Positions 53,082 to 63,215 of a stretch of 64,000 nt of DNA are shown piece by piece. The position numbers and the translations under genes were made by a program. Every line of letters starts with the position of its first letter. The stretch's first letter is position 1. This DNA is from Amoebidium appalachense (lineage: Eukaryota > Ichthyosporea): NCBI GenBank assembly GCA_963693365.1, contig CAVNZM010000001.1, positions 18,786,001 through 18,850,000 on the forward strand. Reading direction: 5' to 3'. The notes beneath the pieces are model-generated. The model was not told the origin of the DNA and made no database searches. It was given only the letters and a program-made list of their open reading frames with translations.

Positions 53082-53556
53082 AAATTTGAATTATTCTTAA
53101 ACGAATGTGTGTGTGTCTGTACGTGACAGTCTAAACTATCTATGTCAAGTGTAATAACATACATTACATAACCGAATGACTTAATTATCGAATGTATGTA
53201 CTACTATAATGTCCAATTGAGACCATGTACATCTAAACAAGTGTGTACATAATCGAGTGTACACTAGGACGAGTGTATATGTCACGAGTGAGAACCTATA
53301 TGGTTCTATCTATAATCATGAATGTCGCAGCAACCAAATGACAGTAACATTTACGTGTTCAAAACCTCCTCTTCCCCTCCCCTTCCCTCCCTCCCTCCCC
53401 CCGTTACCTCCCCTCCCCTTTCCATCCCTCCCTCCTACCCCCCTTCCCCCCTCCCCGGGCCAGCCCCCCTCCCCTTCCCCTTCCTCCTCCCCCTTTGTCC
53501 CCCTCCCCGTCCCCCCCCCCCCCCCCCCCCCCCCCCGGTCCCACCAGCGATCTGAG

Positions 53557-53854
53557 GGTCGATTCCCGTCCCCCGATGTGAAAATCAGTGTAGCCGCGGC
53601 ATGTGAACTTCACGCTTCCAGCACGGTGAGGGGAAACGATTTTATAGTGAACTTAGCACAATTCAATATGACCCCCGGCACTTTACTGGCTGCAATGGTT
53701 GCGTTACTATTATGTTGTTATGGTCCGCATATTGCAAACATGAGTCCTGACCCCTTACGATATAACTAGTTGTATTGCAGTGGTGTGGTGTGGGGGGATG
53801 ACGTTCACATGCCGCGGCTACACTGATTTTCACATCGGGGGACGGGAATCGACC
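53557..53854. mobile_element. 298-bp MITE-like element with perfect 52-bp inverted ends
   Basis: GGTCGATTCCCGTCCCCCGA... at 53557-53608 is repeated exactly, inverted, at 53803-53854. The 194-bp centre has no open frame. No clear target-site duplication is seen. It lies about 480 bp past the stop of the CNOT10-like gene. Confidence 0.7.
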
Positions 53855-56108
53855 TTACTGTTACCGTTATAGCCTCCCCCCCCCCCCTCCCCCCACTTCC
53901 CGGCAGGCCAATACTATAGTGGGGATGGCGGTGTAATGTCGTAAATGACCACGTTTATTCCCCCCCCCCCCCCTCCCCCCCCTTCTTTTTCTTTTATTAT
54001 CACCAACGTTAAAGTTATTCCGAGTTTTGTTGTTATTGGTCATGATATTTATTCTACTACAGTACTATTGCCTTCTATGTTCCCAACTCAGGCTACAGCG
54101 CCCGTCAAAGTCTATATCTGGAGTCCACACCTGGGGATCCCCCTGATGGAGAGGGGCTGAGGGGGGGGGGGGGGGGGGGGGGGGGGTTGAGGAGACCGAA
54201 GGCTTCAAAACCCGGACACCCGTATAAATATTTGTGGCCGTACTGCACTTCGAAGTGCTAATGTAAGATTTATATTCGCTTTTGGTTATTTATATGTTTG
54301 TTTCGTGCTGTTTTGTGCTGCATGGCAATGTGTACCTACCACTGTGTTTTGGTCAAAGGTCAGGGCTCTGGTGTGCGTACTGCAGGGTAAGAAGATATTT
54401 CTATCCCCGGGAGGAGGGGGGCGGGGGGGAGGCGGAAGGGGGGAGGGGGGTTTGGGGGGAAGGGGGGGAGAGGGGGGCCGGTGCCGGGGAGGGGGGAAGG
54501 GGAGGGGATGGGGAAGGGGGCTGTGGGGGGGGGGCAGGGGAGGGAAGGAAGGGGGACAGGGGAAGGGGACGTTGAAAATCTTGAGATTGAACTGCGTCGC
54601 AGCAGGGTCCCTGGCAACAGGTTGACGCAAGATAAATTATGCTTATTTATGGCAATTTCCTTTTTTGGGCATTCGCCATATAAGGCATGCAATCGCTAGA
54701 TGCAGCCATATTCGTCTATCATCAATGGCAACGTATTGTGTCCGTAGCCGAACGTTTCCCCCTTACCAGCACTTGAATGCCCAATGATAAAACGTAGGCT
54801 ATTTTAGGTTCTTACCATTTTTAGTGATTTCGCGCCCACATTGGGGCGACCCACAAAGGATGCCGAATGAAGTACACGGGTCCCTCACACATGAATCACA
54901 CTATCTTACTGATACACTCCCGTACTGATACAGTAAACTGCCCAACCTGCACAGTAAAAGAGGCAACTTGTAGAGTCCCGGCCCACACACACACACACTA
55001 CAGTGATACATAGTGACGCGGCACCATATATGCATGGTACTGCTTTATTATTGCAAATGCCGTGTTCGTGCATTATTACACCTTACATATAATAAATGAT
55101 ACACTTAAATCGATCATAAAGCAACAGGAAGAAGGTTGCTGGGTGTTTTTTTCGAGAAGCAGAGTACAGTACTCATGATACAACCCACAATTTATTTGTA
55201 GATGTATGCAGCAATGCGATTGTAGGTGCTGCTTTTACTGGGTTAAATAAAACAAAAACCTCTGCACCAGGACCATCACATGTACGTGTACAGTAGGTTA
55301 TCAAGTACACTGCAAGTAGGCGATGTATATGCAAGCGATTACAAAAACAGTGTTTGGAACTTAAGATCATAATAACCATACTATGCATATATGGAAGTTA
55401 ATCCAGTGTCAGAACAAATTTTCCAGCTTTAATCAGAACTCAAAAAAAAAAACCGGGGGGTTTTTGTTTTCTTTTCTTTTTTCTTTCGTTTTTTTTTTTT
55501 CCCCGCTTCTTCGCGTGGTGCAGAATATTCCTACATAATACTAAGTGCACGAGTTCGAAGGCTCGAGGTGCTCCAGCTGCTGTGATTTCTACCCCTCAAA
55601 TTTAATAAATAAGGAATAGCTGCTCCAACAAGAACTTTAGCTATGTATCGTTGGATCACGTAACTTTCTACTTGCCTTCCATTATGCCGTTCTACTTTTA
55701 TTCCGCCGCCACCCCCCCCTCCCCTTCTCCGGCCCTCCCCCCCCCTCCCCCCCCCCCCCCCCCCCCCCCAATCATCCCCCACTCCCTGGGTCCCTAAATA
55801 CAACAACCTCAGATCCCTAGCATTGAAGTTCTCAGGATTTAGACAAGAAAAGAGAAGCAAACACAAAAGGAAAGGATGTTCATCAAAAATAAATAATAAA
55901 AAGACGTTGTGTCTAATTAACTACAACCTAATAGTATCATGTCAGCCCGGCTCCAAAAAGATGCGTGTTCGTTTCATTTTCATTCAAAGTAAAGGAGGCT
56001 CAAACCACACATATATATATAGTTTTGTTGAGATGCCACCCACGTTCATTTTCACCTTTTCGCACAACAAGTTGTCACAATTTTTTCTTTTCAAACACGC
56101 TGGTGCAG
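53855..56108. other. Stretch with weak exon-like segments
   Basis: Contains G-rich purine tracts (54410-54570), an AT-rich middle and C-runs (55710-55770). A + segment at about 54565-54620 reads GDVENLEIELRRSRVPGN and ends at a possible donor (AG/GTTGAC). Nothing else is convincing. Confidence 0.35.
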
Positions 56109-56222
56109 GTTGCAGTTAATGATATCACGCAACTTGTTGAAAACAACAAAGGAGAAGCCGTGTCGACCTCGCTGGTTTGTGGATTCGAGCAAGGCTTAAT
56201 TGGCGACAGGGCAGGGATTTAG
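56109..56222 (+). CDS. Terminal exon of an unrecognised gene
   Basis: A pyrimidine-rich acceptor (TTTTTTCTTTTCAAACACGCTGGTGCAG, given here as position 56081-56108) precedes a phase-0 open segment of 37 residues. It starts VAVNDITQLVENNKGEAVST and ends with TAG. An AATAAA lies 86 bp beyond the stop. Composition is protein-like and unlike the surrounding repeats. No family is recognised and upstream exons could not be joined with confidence. Confidence 0.35.
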   Translation, partial: VAVNDITQLVENNKGEAVSTSLVCGFEQGLIGDRAGI

Positions 56223-56307
56223 TTGGAACATACTTGTGGTTGTCTGGTACCCACCCGCAGGACGGCGACAAGGAATACGCTGTTAAATCACGGAAAAATT
56301 CGTTAAG

Positions 56308-56313
56308 AATAAA
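56308..56313 (+). terminator. AATAAA poly(A) signal
   Basis: Canonical hexamer 86 bp after the TAG at 56220-56222, in an A/T-rich context. Confidence 0.4.
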
Positions 56314-56322
56314 TTAAACAAA

Positions 56323-56883
56323 TCAAATGCCTCTTGGGGCACCGTGCTCCTGCAGCTGGGGGGTTGCGCGCGAAACAATCTCCGTGGGTGTGTTGTGACG
56401 CCTCTGCGGTGTGCTAACGTTAACACCACAGTACTTCCTTTCGGTAAGGCTTGGAGACACAATGTGTGCGTCGATGTGACAGTCGAGCTTATGTGAAGTA
56501 GATGTAGAATTCCACACAGTGGAGATGTGATCTAGACTCCTGGAACTGAACCTCGAAACCTGCTGATATGAAAGCTCGTTCTTTGTACATGTCGAGTGAT
56601 GTTCCGTGTTGTGGTGCACCTGTGTCATGATGTTTTCTGTGGTCACAATCTGAAAACTCTGTGCATAGAGGGATTGTGCTGGGAGGAGAAAAAACCGGCC
56701 CCTTCTGATGGTGCCAGGCTCCTGCAAGTTATCAGCAGACGAGGTTTCAGGGAGGGATTGGGAAGACAACGTACGGGTGGCCCTCCGTGGTGGAGACTCA
56801 GTGCTGGGTGAACCCTCGTAGCTGCTCGCGCGTGTCATTATGCTAATATAGAACGAAGCGTGGGAGAAAAAATCCTGAAACAA
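56323..56883 (-). CDS. Unrecognised Ser/Thr-rich protein, 186 aa
   Basis: An uninterrupted minus-strand frame begins MFQDFFSHASFYISIMTRAS and ends APRGI before TGA/TAA. It is rich in Ser, Thr, His and Arg, contains SPSTESPPRRATRTLSSQSL, and looks disordered with many possible phosphosites. No domain, membrane segment or family is recognised. Its stop lies about 10 bp from the + strand AATAAA, so it would converge with the preceding gene. It could be a genuine single-exon gene, one exon, or chance. Confidence 0.35.
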   Translation of the reverse strand: MFQDFFSHASFYISIMTRASSYEGSPSTESPPRRATRTLSSQSLPETSSADNLQEPGTIRRGRFFLLPAQSLYAQSFQIVTTENIMTQVHHNTEHHSTCTKNELSYQQVSRFSSRSLDHISTVWNSTSTSHKLDCHIDAHIVSPSLTERKYCGVNVSTPQRRHNTPTEIVSRATPQLQEHGAPRGI

Positions 56884-56959
56884 GTGAAGCTAGTGATGTT
56901 ATCTTCAAATATAGCTGAGTAGCCCGTAGACAGGCGAGGTACAGTTGACTTCATAACTT

Positions 56960-57394
56960 TTCACGGTTGTGTATCTCCCGGGGGCCCTGTGTCTGTGTGT
57001 AGCGCATGCCACAGTGTTGTTTCAACAGATTTTCGAAAACTGTATCGGGGGGTGGTCTCGATTGAAAACGGTATAATAAGGCTGCGTAGGAACCCTTGGG
57101 TGAGGGTTGATTCCGAACTGAGGCCAGGGAAATGCAGTTTCAACCCCGGAGAGTCAGGCCACGCTAACAGAAATCTTGATGTGTTGTTACGAGCAGTGTA
57201 GCTAGTAGGGGTAGGGCCGCAGAAGGGTTATCAAAACAATTCCACGTACAGTGTTCTGAGTTGACTGATCATGTGGAGTGTAACTGAATCAATGATACCA
57301 TTCAATTCAACCTTATTCACTGACTCGTTCAAGTGGGGCGTGCTCATATGATGACTGGTGCACCTCGGGTGGTGACACGTGTGCGGCAGAGTCC
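56960..57394. other. Gene-free spacer
   Basis: No supported coding exon, repeat or RNA; two short opposing frames overlap at 56961-57201 and neither has recognisable content. Confidence 0.4.
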
Positions 57395-57610
57395 GACGAC
57401 TATGAAAATATCCTGTTTTTCGCCTTGAGTATCAACCTGGATATATCACGAAAATATCGCAAAGGTCCCAGGTTATCCCGTTTTTTATTTCGCGAATGCC
57501 CTGAGTATCATCTCAATATATCCCGAAAACCTCCCTGAATATCAAAAGATATATCAAAAGTATCCTATTTGTGCCCTGATTATCGGGCCCAAGTATCCAG
57601 TCCAGACAAC

Positions 57611-57664
57611 TTACTGACTAAGCTTATCACCCGAATATCTAAGGCGGATACACGTGTGCGCACG

Positions 57665-57732
<68 letters not shown>

Positions 57733-57991
57733 ACAGTGTGTGTGTGTGTGTGTGTGTGTGCACGTGTGTGTGTGTGGGCGGCTTTTTCGTCTGCATCTTG
57801 CGTGCCCGTTCGATGGCTGCACCCTTGGGCAAATTGGCCGACTGGGAGGCGAACAACGCGTTGAGTTGGGCCCGGGCCGCGACTTGCTGGGTTACTTCAG
57901 AAACAACGGCAGTTTCAGGCACAACACTGGTGTAAATCTGCATGTTGGACTCGACGGGGGCACTCTTGCCAGTGCCGATAATGGCCGCCAT
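57611..57991 (-). CDS. Unrecognised small protein gene with TATA box
   Basis: The frame starts MAAIIGTGKSAPVESNMQIY in a good initiation context. It runs about 70 residues of Ala/Gln/Val-rich helix-prone sequence (VTQQVAARAQLNALFASQSA), then enters a His-Thr stretch made by the CA microsatellite and stops at 57611. The TATA box at 58105-58111 lies 115 bp upstream. The repeat-coded tail suggests that either the tract is translated or an intron removes it. Family unknown. Confidence 0.35.
57666..57776. repeat. (GT)n tract
   Basis: About 65 bp of pure (GT)n followed by interrupted TG repeats with GCAC breaks; on the minus strand it would encode His-Thr repeats. Confidence 0.95.
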
Positions 57992-58104
57992 AGAGAAGGC
58001 GGCGGCAGAAATGACTGCGCGTGGTTAAGAACGCTAGCGCTTGGTTTCACAAAAGTAAACGTGTCTGAAGTGGGAGAACTGACCGAGAAAGCCCAAAAAC
58101 CACT

Positions 58105-58111
58105 CTTTATA
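58105..58111 (-). promoter_or_regulatory. TATA box upstream of small minus-strand ORF
   Basis: Minus-strand TATAAAG, 115 bp before the ATG at 57991. Confidence 0.4.
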
Positions 58112-58599
58112 CCGATGAAAAGAAGTTGCACATGTGTCAACTGTCAAAACCGCCTGTCTGACATCTGAGGCGGGAACTTGAGTGGTTGGTAGTTTCCAGC
58201 CGTATGTGGCGGGAGCTTGGCACATTGGTTCGATGTGAAATCCAACTGCCCAAATATGGCTATTGTTACATTCATTACTTCTTTTGGCTTGTTTACCTCT
58301 TGCTTGATTGGCAACCTTTGGCCGCAGAACTCCCTAGTGGAAACCCCACAACACAAATAGATAACTCCTATAATACCCCCTAGTTGGACGTGATATATCC
58401 CGCCTCTGAACGTAGGATATATCACCTCTTCGGAGATTCATTTTGATAAATTAAATTTTGCACCCCCCAAGAATATCACCGGATAGATCTCGGGGGTGCC
58501 TTGATTATCACCAGATATATCTGGCATCCAACTTGCCCCTGAGTATCACCTAGATACACGGGATCTTTTCATAAAGCCCCCTAGGCCTACCGGCGACAG

Positions 58600-60990
58600 A
58601 CCGTGCGTACGTGCACGAGTTATTGAGTTATGACACAGACGTTGCACATGAATGATGACGGCCTTTTTTTACTACGTGACCCGCGGCCCACTAGGGTTGG
58701 GATGAAAGACGTTTTTCATAGAAGTATTGTTAATTTAATGGTCGTTTCTTAGCACTGGCTTGGTTGTTTACTGTGGTGTGACTGAAGCACACGCGGTTGA
58801 GAATCCCTACCCTATGAACCAATGATATGGATGTAATGATTACCATATATGGATAGCTTAGCTGAGCCCCGAAAAATAAAGCTCCACCAGGCAACAGTGT
58901 TGCCATGTTATGATATATCTTGTGCCTATAATTTTTTCACCAAATACACTCTATGTTCTCTTCTCTTTCTTTTGACTGGATTTATTCTCTTCTCTTCCGC
59001 TTCAAATTCTGTGCACATGTCCCATGCAGGCCCCGCCCCAACGGGGCGGGGGGGTACCTGTATTTACTAGTACATGTATGACCGTCACTCCTGAGCGGGT
59101 CTCAGTTGTCAGTCAGTTGGACACAGGCACACATGAGGTCTTGCACTAAAGATGGGTCACAGGTTGAGACATAACCCGAGACTCCATAAACAGCGCATAC
59201 CTTCATGCTGACCACCGCATACACACATATAACATAACATTTACAGTGGCTTTCTTTGTTCAGCCACGTGATAAGATAAGCGGGTATATTTTGGAATGTG
59301 AATGCCAGCCCAGATAAAAGGCTCATCGTAAGGAATTTGGACAAAAGGCTTTTACCTGACTAATAGCCAATCAAAAGACGTAATTAAGGTTCTTGTTCTA
59401 AGCACCAATAACAATTTTCTTACGCGAAAATCGAAGCATTCCTGGAATAGATAAGCCCAATCAAAAAGAGGCAAGATCTAATTGAATGCCGATGAGTCAT
59501 CATATGACTGCTCAATAAATAAAAAATAAAGCCTCAAAATTGATTATAAATGTATCTACATAGAGACAGAAAAAGAGCATTAATACTTCAAAGACAGAAA
59601 AATAAATAAACACAGACCTTATATAAGCACTAGAGATACAAAACACCATAATGGCAACATTGATGTTTACGGGGTGAACCAGATCTATTCATACCAGGCT
59701 TCCCCTCCAGGGTGTGAAATTCGTTTTGGCGAATAGCACCTTTTCCCATATGCCCGCCACCAAACGTTATTAGGGGTATATTTTTACGTTTGTTTGTTGC
59801 AATTAGAACATTTATTATATAAAATGGTGTACATAACCTCAAAAGTTATTACTAAAGGACAATTCGGTGTTTCAGGGATACAATATCAGATAAATCTCCC
59901 CCTCACTCAGGAAGCCAGATCCCCTGGTCAACTGATCATGACGACTCTTGGAGTCAATAGTACTAGTTTGTCGAGAGTGGCACGCACAGTACACAGGCCG
60001 ACGGTCACCGCGTAGGTGAAGTGCCGTGGAGTGAATGCGGAGTTGTGGCCAAGCTACGCAAACATCATATCCTCAGGTGGAGGCGCTACAGGCCCGGTTG
60101 AGCGAGGACATGGCCATATCTATCGTAGGTTTCAGAGACTATATGCAGGGGCGGAGGGGGAGGGAAGGAGGGAGGTTAGGGAGAGAGGATGCGTGGGGGG
60201 GGTGGCGTGGGTGGGTGGGTGTGGGTGGGTGGGCCCGGGGGTTGTGCAAGGCCTCCTATAATAATTTAAGGAAAGAGGCCTTGGGGTGGTAGTGAGGGGG
60301 GGGGGGGGGGGGGGGGGGGTTGGAGGAGGAGGAGAAGCGGCTTTGTAGGTTGCAATCGAGAAAAGGAGCCGATGCGGAAATGGGCAAGATGGGCGGGAGG
60401 GAGGGAGGGGGAGATGATGAGAGATCTAGATGGGCCGGGCGGGAGTGAGGGAGTAAGCCTCGGAGTGAGGGAGGCCGGCGGATGAAGGACGGCAGAGTAA
60501 GGTGGAGAGAGGGGGAGTGAGGAAGGAGGGGGGGCAGGGGCGAGGGAGGGCGTGAGGAGTCAGGACGGAACGTAGAGGTAGTGAGCGAGGGACGTAGCAA
60601 GGGAGGGAGGGAGGGAGTTGCAGAGGGGCATGAGGAGGGCCCGGTAGGGAAAGGGAGTGGGTCAGATGGGGGGGATTTGAAGGAGGAGAATCGAGAAAGA
60701 GGCAGAAAGGGAGAAGGGAGGGAGAGAAAGAGACCTACGATTGATAAGTCGCCTGTGAGCCACATATGTGGCTCATTCAAGCCGAACGAGCCACCAGAGT
60801 GGCCCGTTTCAGGCGACCCCCCCTACAGCTTAGTGGTCGAGAGTCGCGCGCGCTTTCTTGGTATGCTCAGTTAGCTGCTGAAGTTTCCAGCCTTTTTTGT
60901 CTTTGGGCCAAGGTGATTGGTGTAATAAAAGATGGTGCCAGCGCTTGCCAACAGTTAACAAGGGGTATCGTGTTTTTTCCGCATTCCTCG
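58600..60990. other. Stretch without assignable genes
   Basis: AT-rich to about 59900, then purine-rich G tracts (60150-60720). A short + island at 60079-60130 (CTCAG acceptor, VEALQARLSEDMAI, then GTAGGT) has coding character, but no linked exon was found. Confidence 0.4.
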
Positions 60991-60994
60991 TCTG

Positions 60995-61430
60995 TCGCCA
61001 GATCAAAATTGGCCCAAGTCCCTCGGGAGCGGGTGAACCCCTGGAAAACGCTACATAGTGAACTCGATGAAAAGACAACACAAAGCCTTAAAACTTTGCC
61101 CCGGGCAAGCTACCACACTAGTTTTTGTTTCCTACTACTTCTTGAAGGGCCCGCGCTCCTTTGGGCGACCATATTTTGACAAAACCCAGAATTTGTCCGG
61201 AAAGCCCAGTCAGGTTCGACTGCGGACCCCAATCATCCGGTGGAAGAGGGCGACCCTCTACAGAACGCTACATATTGAACTCGATGAAAACACAACACAA
61301 AGTCTTGAAATTTTGTGACTACCATGCCCACACTATTTTCTTTATTTGCTACTAATTACTCCATGGTGTAGCACACCGTGGGGAGACGATATTTGGCACG
61401 TAGCCAAAAATTCGTCCAGAAAATCCAGTT
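60995..61430. repeat. ~215-bp degenerate tandem duplication
   Basis: The segment with AACGCTACATAGTGAACTCGATGAAAA at 61048 recurs as AACGCTACATATTGAACTCGATGAAAA at 61263, with related sequence before and after (CCAGATCAAAATTGG / CCAGTCAGGTTCGAC; TTTGTCCGGAAAGCCCAGT / TTCGTCCAGAAAATCCAGT). Divergence is high, so the duplication is old. Confidence 0.6.
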
Positions 61431-61849
61431 TTTCGCTGGCAGCGCCAAGTTCGCAGCGCAGTATGCAGCAGTTACCAGAAAAAAACTTACGTGTTCTTGG
61501 TGTCCACGTGACCGTTAGGTTGTCATGAACGTTGGTGTGCAGTTTTTTCCCTGGAGTTAGTGTTTTTACCACTATTTGTATAAGGATCGCGCTCAACTTG
61601 TCGAACGAGCGCTAGCCACTCAAAAGTGGCTGGATCTTGCCGGCGGCTTATCAGGATGTGTGGGCCGTGCATTTGGTTGCTCAGGGATATTATTTCTGGA
61701 GAACAGGAGGGATGGAGAGAGGAAAGGTTGATAGGAGAGAGCGGTGGACGCGCGCGCGGTGGGGACAGGGAGGGGGGGAGGGGGGGAGGGAGGGGGAAGT
61801 TATGCCCTGCAGGATAATATGTTCAGATCATGCACAGGAGCTTGAGAGA

Positions 61850-61892
61850 TAGACACGTGTGTTGAGAGACACGTGTGTTGAGAGACACGTGG
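61850..61892. repeat. 17-bp tandem repeat with CACGTG cores
   Basis: GAGA(T)AGACACGTGTGTT-like units occur three times in a row; each contains the E-box-like ACACGTG. Confidence 0.75.
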
Positions 61893-62252
61893 CAGGGACG
61901 AACTGGTTCTAGAAATTATGTTTTTACTAGCTCTTTCCTTTTCTGACTGGGAGGTTCGGTTTGAGAAGACGGGTGTATGAATGGAGATTTAGAAGGGAGT
62001 CCTGGGTTGTACGATGGCCGTACTGGGAAGACCCTAATGTCTTGGAGTATGATGAAGCTTTGGGGCGGACTGAAGGAAAAACTGATATGTTCCGCAAAAG
62101 GCATAATATTAATGCCCTGGAAAACAGCGACCGTTAAAGCATCACCTGCCTCCAGTGTTAACTCTGGGGTATGGGACTATATATCCCGATGGGTGTTGAA
62201 CGAGAAGGGAGAAATTCAGGGCCCAACCACATCGGCTGAGTCAACTTGCTCC

Positions 62253-62430
62253 GAGCAGAATAAAAAGCAGAATTATTCTGCAAAAGCAGAAACACCCTGC
62301 TTTTTAGCAGAATTATTCTGCAAAAGCAGAATCAATCTGCTAAAAGCAGAATCAATCTTCTCAAAGCAGAATTATTCTGCTTTTAGCAGAATTATTCCGA
62401 TAATATCGCATAGCAGATTTATTCTGCTAC
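62253..62430. repeat. Palindromic AGCAGAATTATTCTGCT array
   Basis: Seven to eight units of a near-perfect palindrome (GCAGAAT..ATTCTGC) are joined by AAAA or TTTT spacers, with occasional AATCAATCTGC variants. Adjacent half-sites can pair in either register. Confidence 0.85.
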
Positions 62431-62436
62431 TACAAT

Positions 62437-62507
62437 AAGGGGCGCGGCACATGGTCGACGTGACGTCATCAAAGATGACGTCACCTCGACCATTATCCGC
62501 ACCCCTT
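62437..62507. repeat. Long hairpin with paired TGACGTCA cores
   Basis: ATGGTCGACGTGACGTCATC (62451-62470) faces its inverted partner (62474-62493, one mismatch) across an AAA loop. The base continues AAGGGG with CCCCTT. Each arm holds the palindrome TGACGTCA, the CRE/ATF site. Confidence 0.85.
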
Positions 62508-62770
62508 AGGATATGGGATATGTGAATATGAGATATGTGATATCTGTGTACACATATCGCGATATGGGATATGTGATATGGGTGGATATATGTACATGAG
62601 CACGTGCACACACTGTGTGTGTGTAAAACACGTGCAGAGCACGTGGTTTTAATTAAAGAATTAAACAATTAAAGAGAGAGAGGGCGGAACACGTGTACGC
62701 GTACGTGTACGCGTACATGTGGTGCGTACATGTACACAAGTGCGGATCAAAGGAATGCGAAGGTTTGCGC

Positions 62771-62980
62771 AAGGCGTCCAATGGGAATTCGAATTCTGAA
62801 TTCCATGTACAAGGCGTCCAATGGTATTACGGATGCGCAGGGCGGCCAATGATAATTCGGCTCAAAAAAGCAAATTGCCGCACAAGGCGTCCAATGAGCA
62901 TTAAGGACAGCACATTCCATCCCCAAAGCGTCCAATGAGCGCCCGGATCGGTCTATCTGGGTCTCTTATTGGACGCCTTA
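62771..62980 (+). promoter_or_regulatory. Array of five direct and one inverted GGCGTCCAATG elements
   Basis: AAGGCGTCCAATG at 62771 and 62811, GGGCGGCCAATG at 62840, AAGGCGTCCAATG at 62884, AAAGCGTCCAATG at 62925, and inverted CATTGGACGCC-like (TTATTGGACGCCTTA) at 62966-62980. Spacing is 30-45 bp. Each has a CCAAT box in the same extended context, and the array ends about 235 bp before the ATG of the next long frame. This looks like a multi-site promoter or enhancer for that gene. Confidence 0.55.
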
Positions 62981-63215
62981 GGTACACAGGCGGCCGCCGC
63001 GACCACACACACACAAACAAACACGCACAGACGTTGTTTTTTTGCAAGATGTTTGCTTTGGAGATTTATTGCACAGGCACAGGCTTGTTATTTTGCATAC
63101 CGTTCTTTATTGAGGCGTTGCCCTGGCACAGCCAGGATTAGCCTAGTAATTATTAAGTAGATTGATACTTGAGATTTATAAGATTACAGCCTGAGATCTA
63201 AGGTTACATTTCAAG

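Larger units (their letters stand above)
57395..58575. mobile_element. Small element bounded by degenerate TATCACC/GATATATC motif arrays
   Basis: 57415-57600 and 58388-58565 both carry repeated words of the type GCCCTGAGTATCACC and GATATATCCCG, some inverted, at 25-45-base spacing. Between them lie a TATA box, a short minus-strand frame and a (GT)n tract. The design parallels the subterminal arrays of the insert at 6027-14033, with a different motif. No terminal inverted repeat or target duplication was found, so the borders are approximate. Confidence 0.35.

Noticed and set aside
53557-53575. T-arm-like GGTCGATTCCC suggesting a tRNA
   Set aside because: No acceptor, D or anticodon arms upstream; the sequence is part of a perfect inverted repeat.
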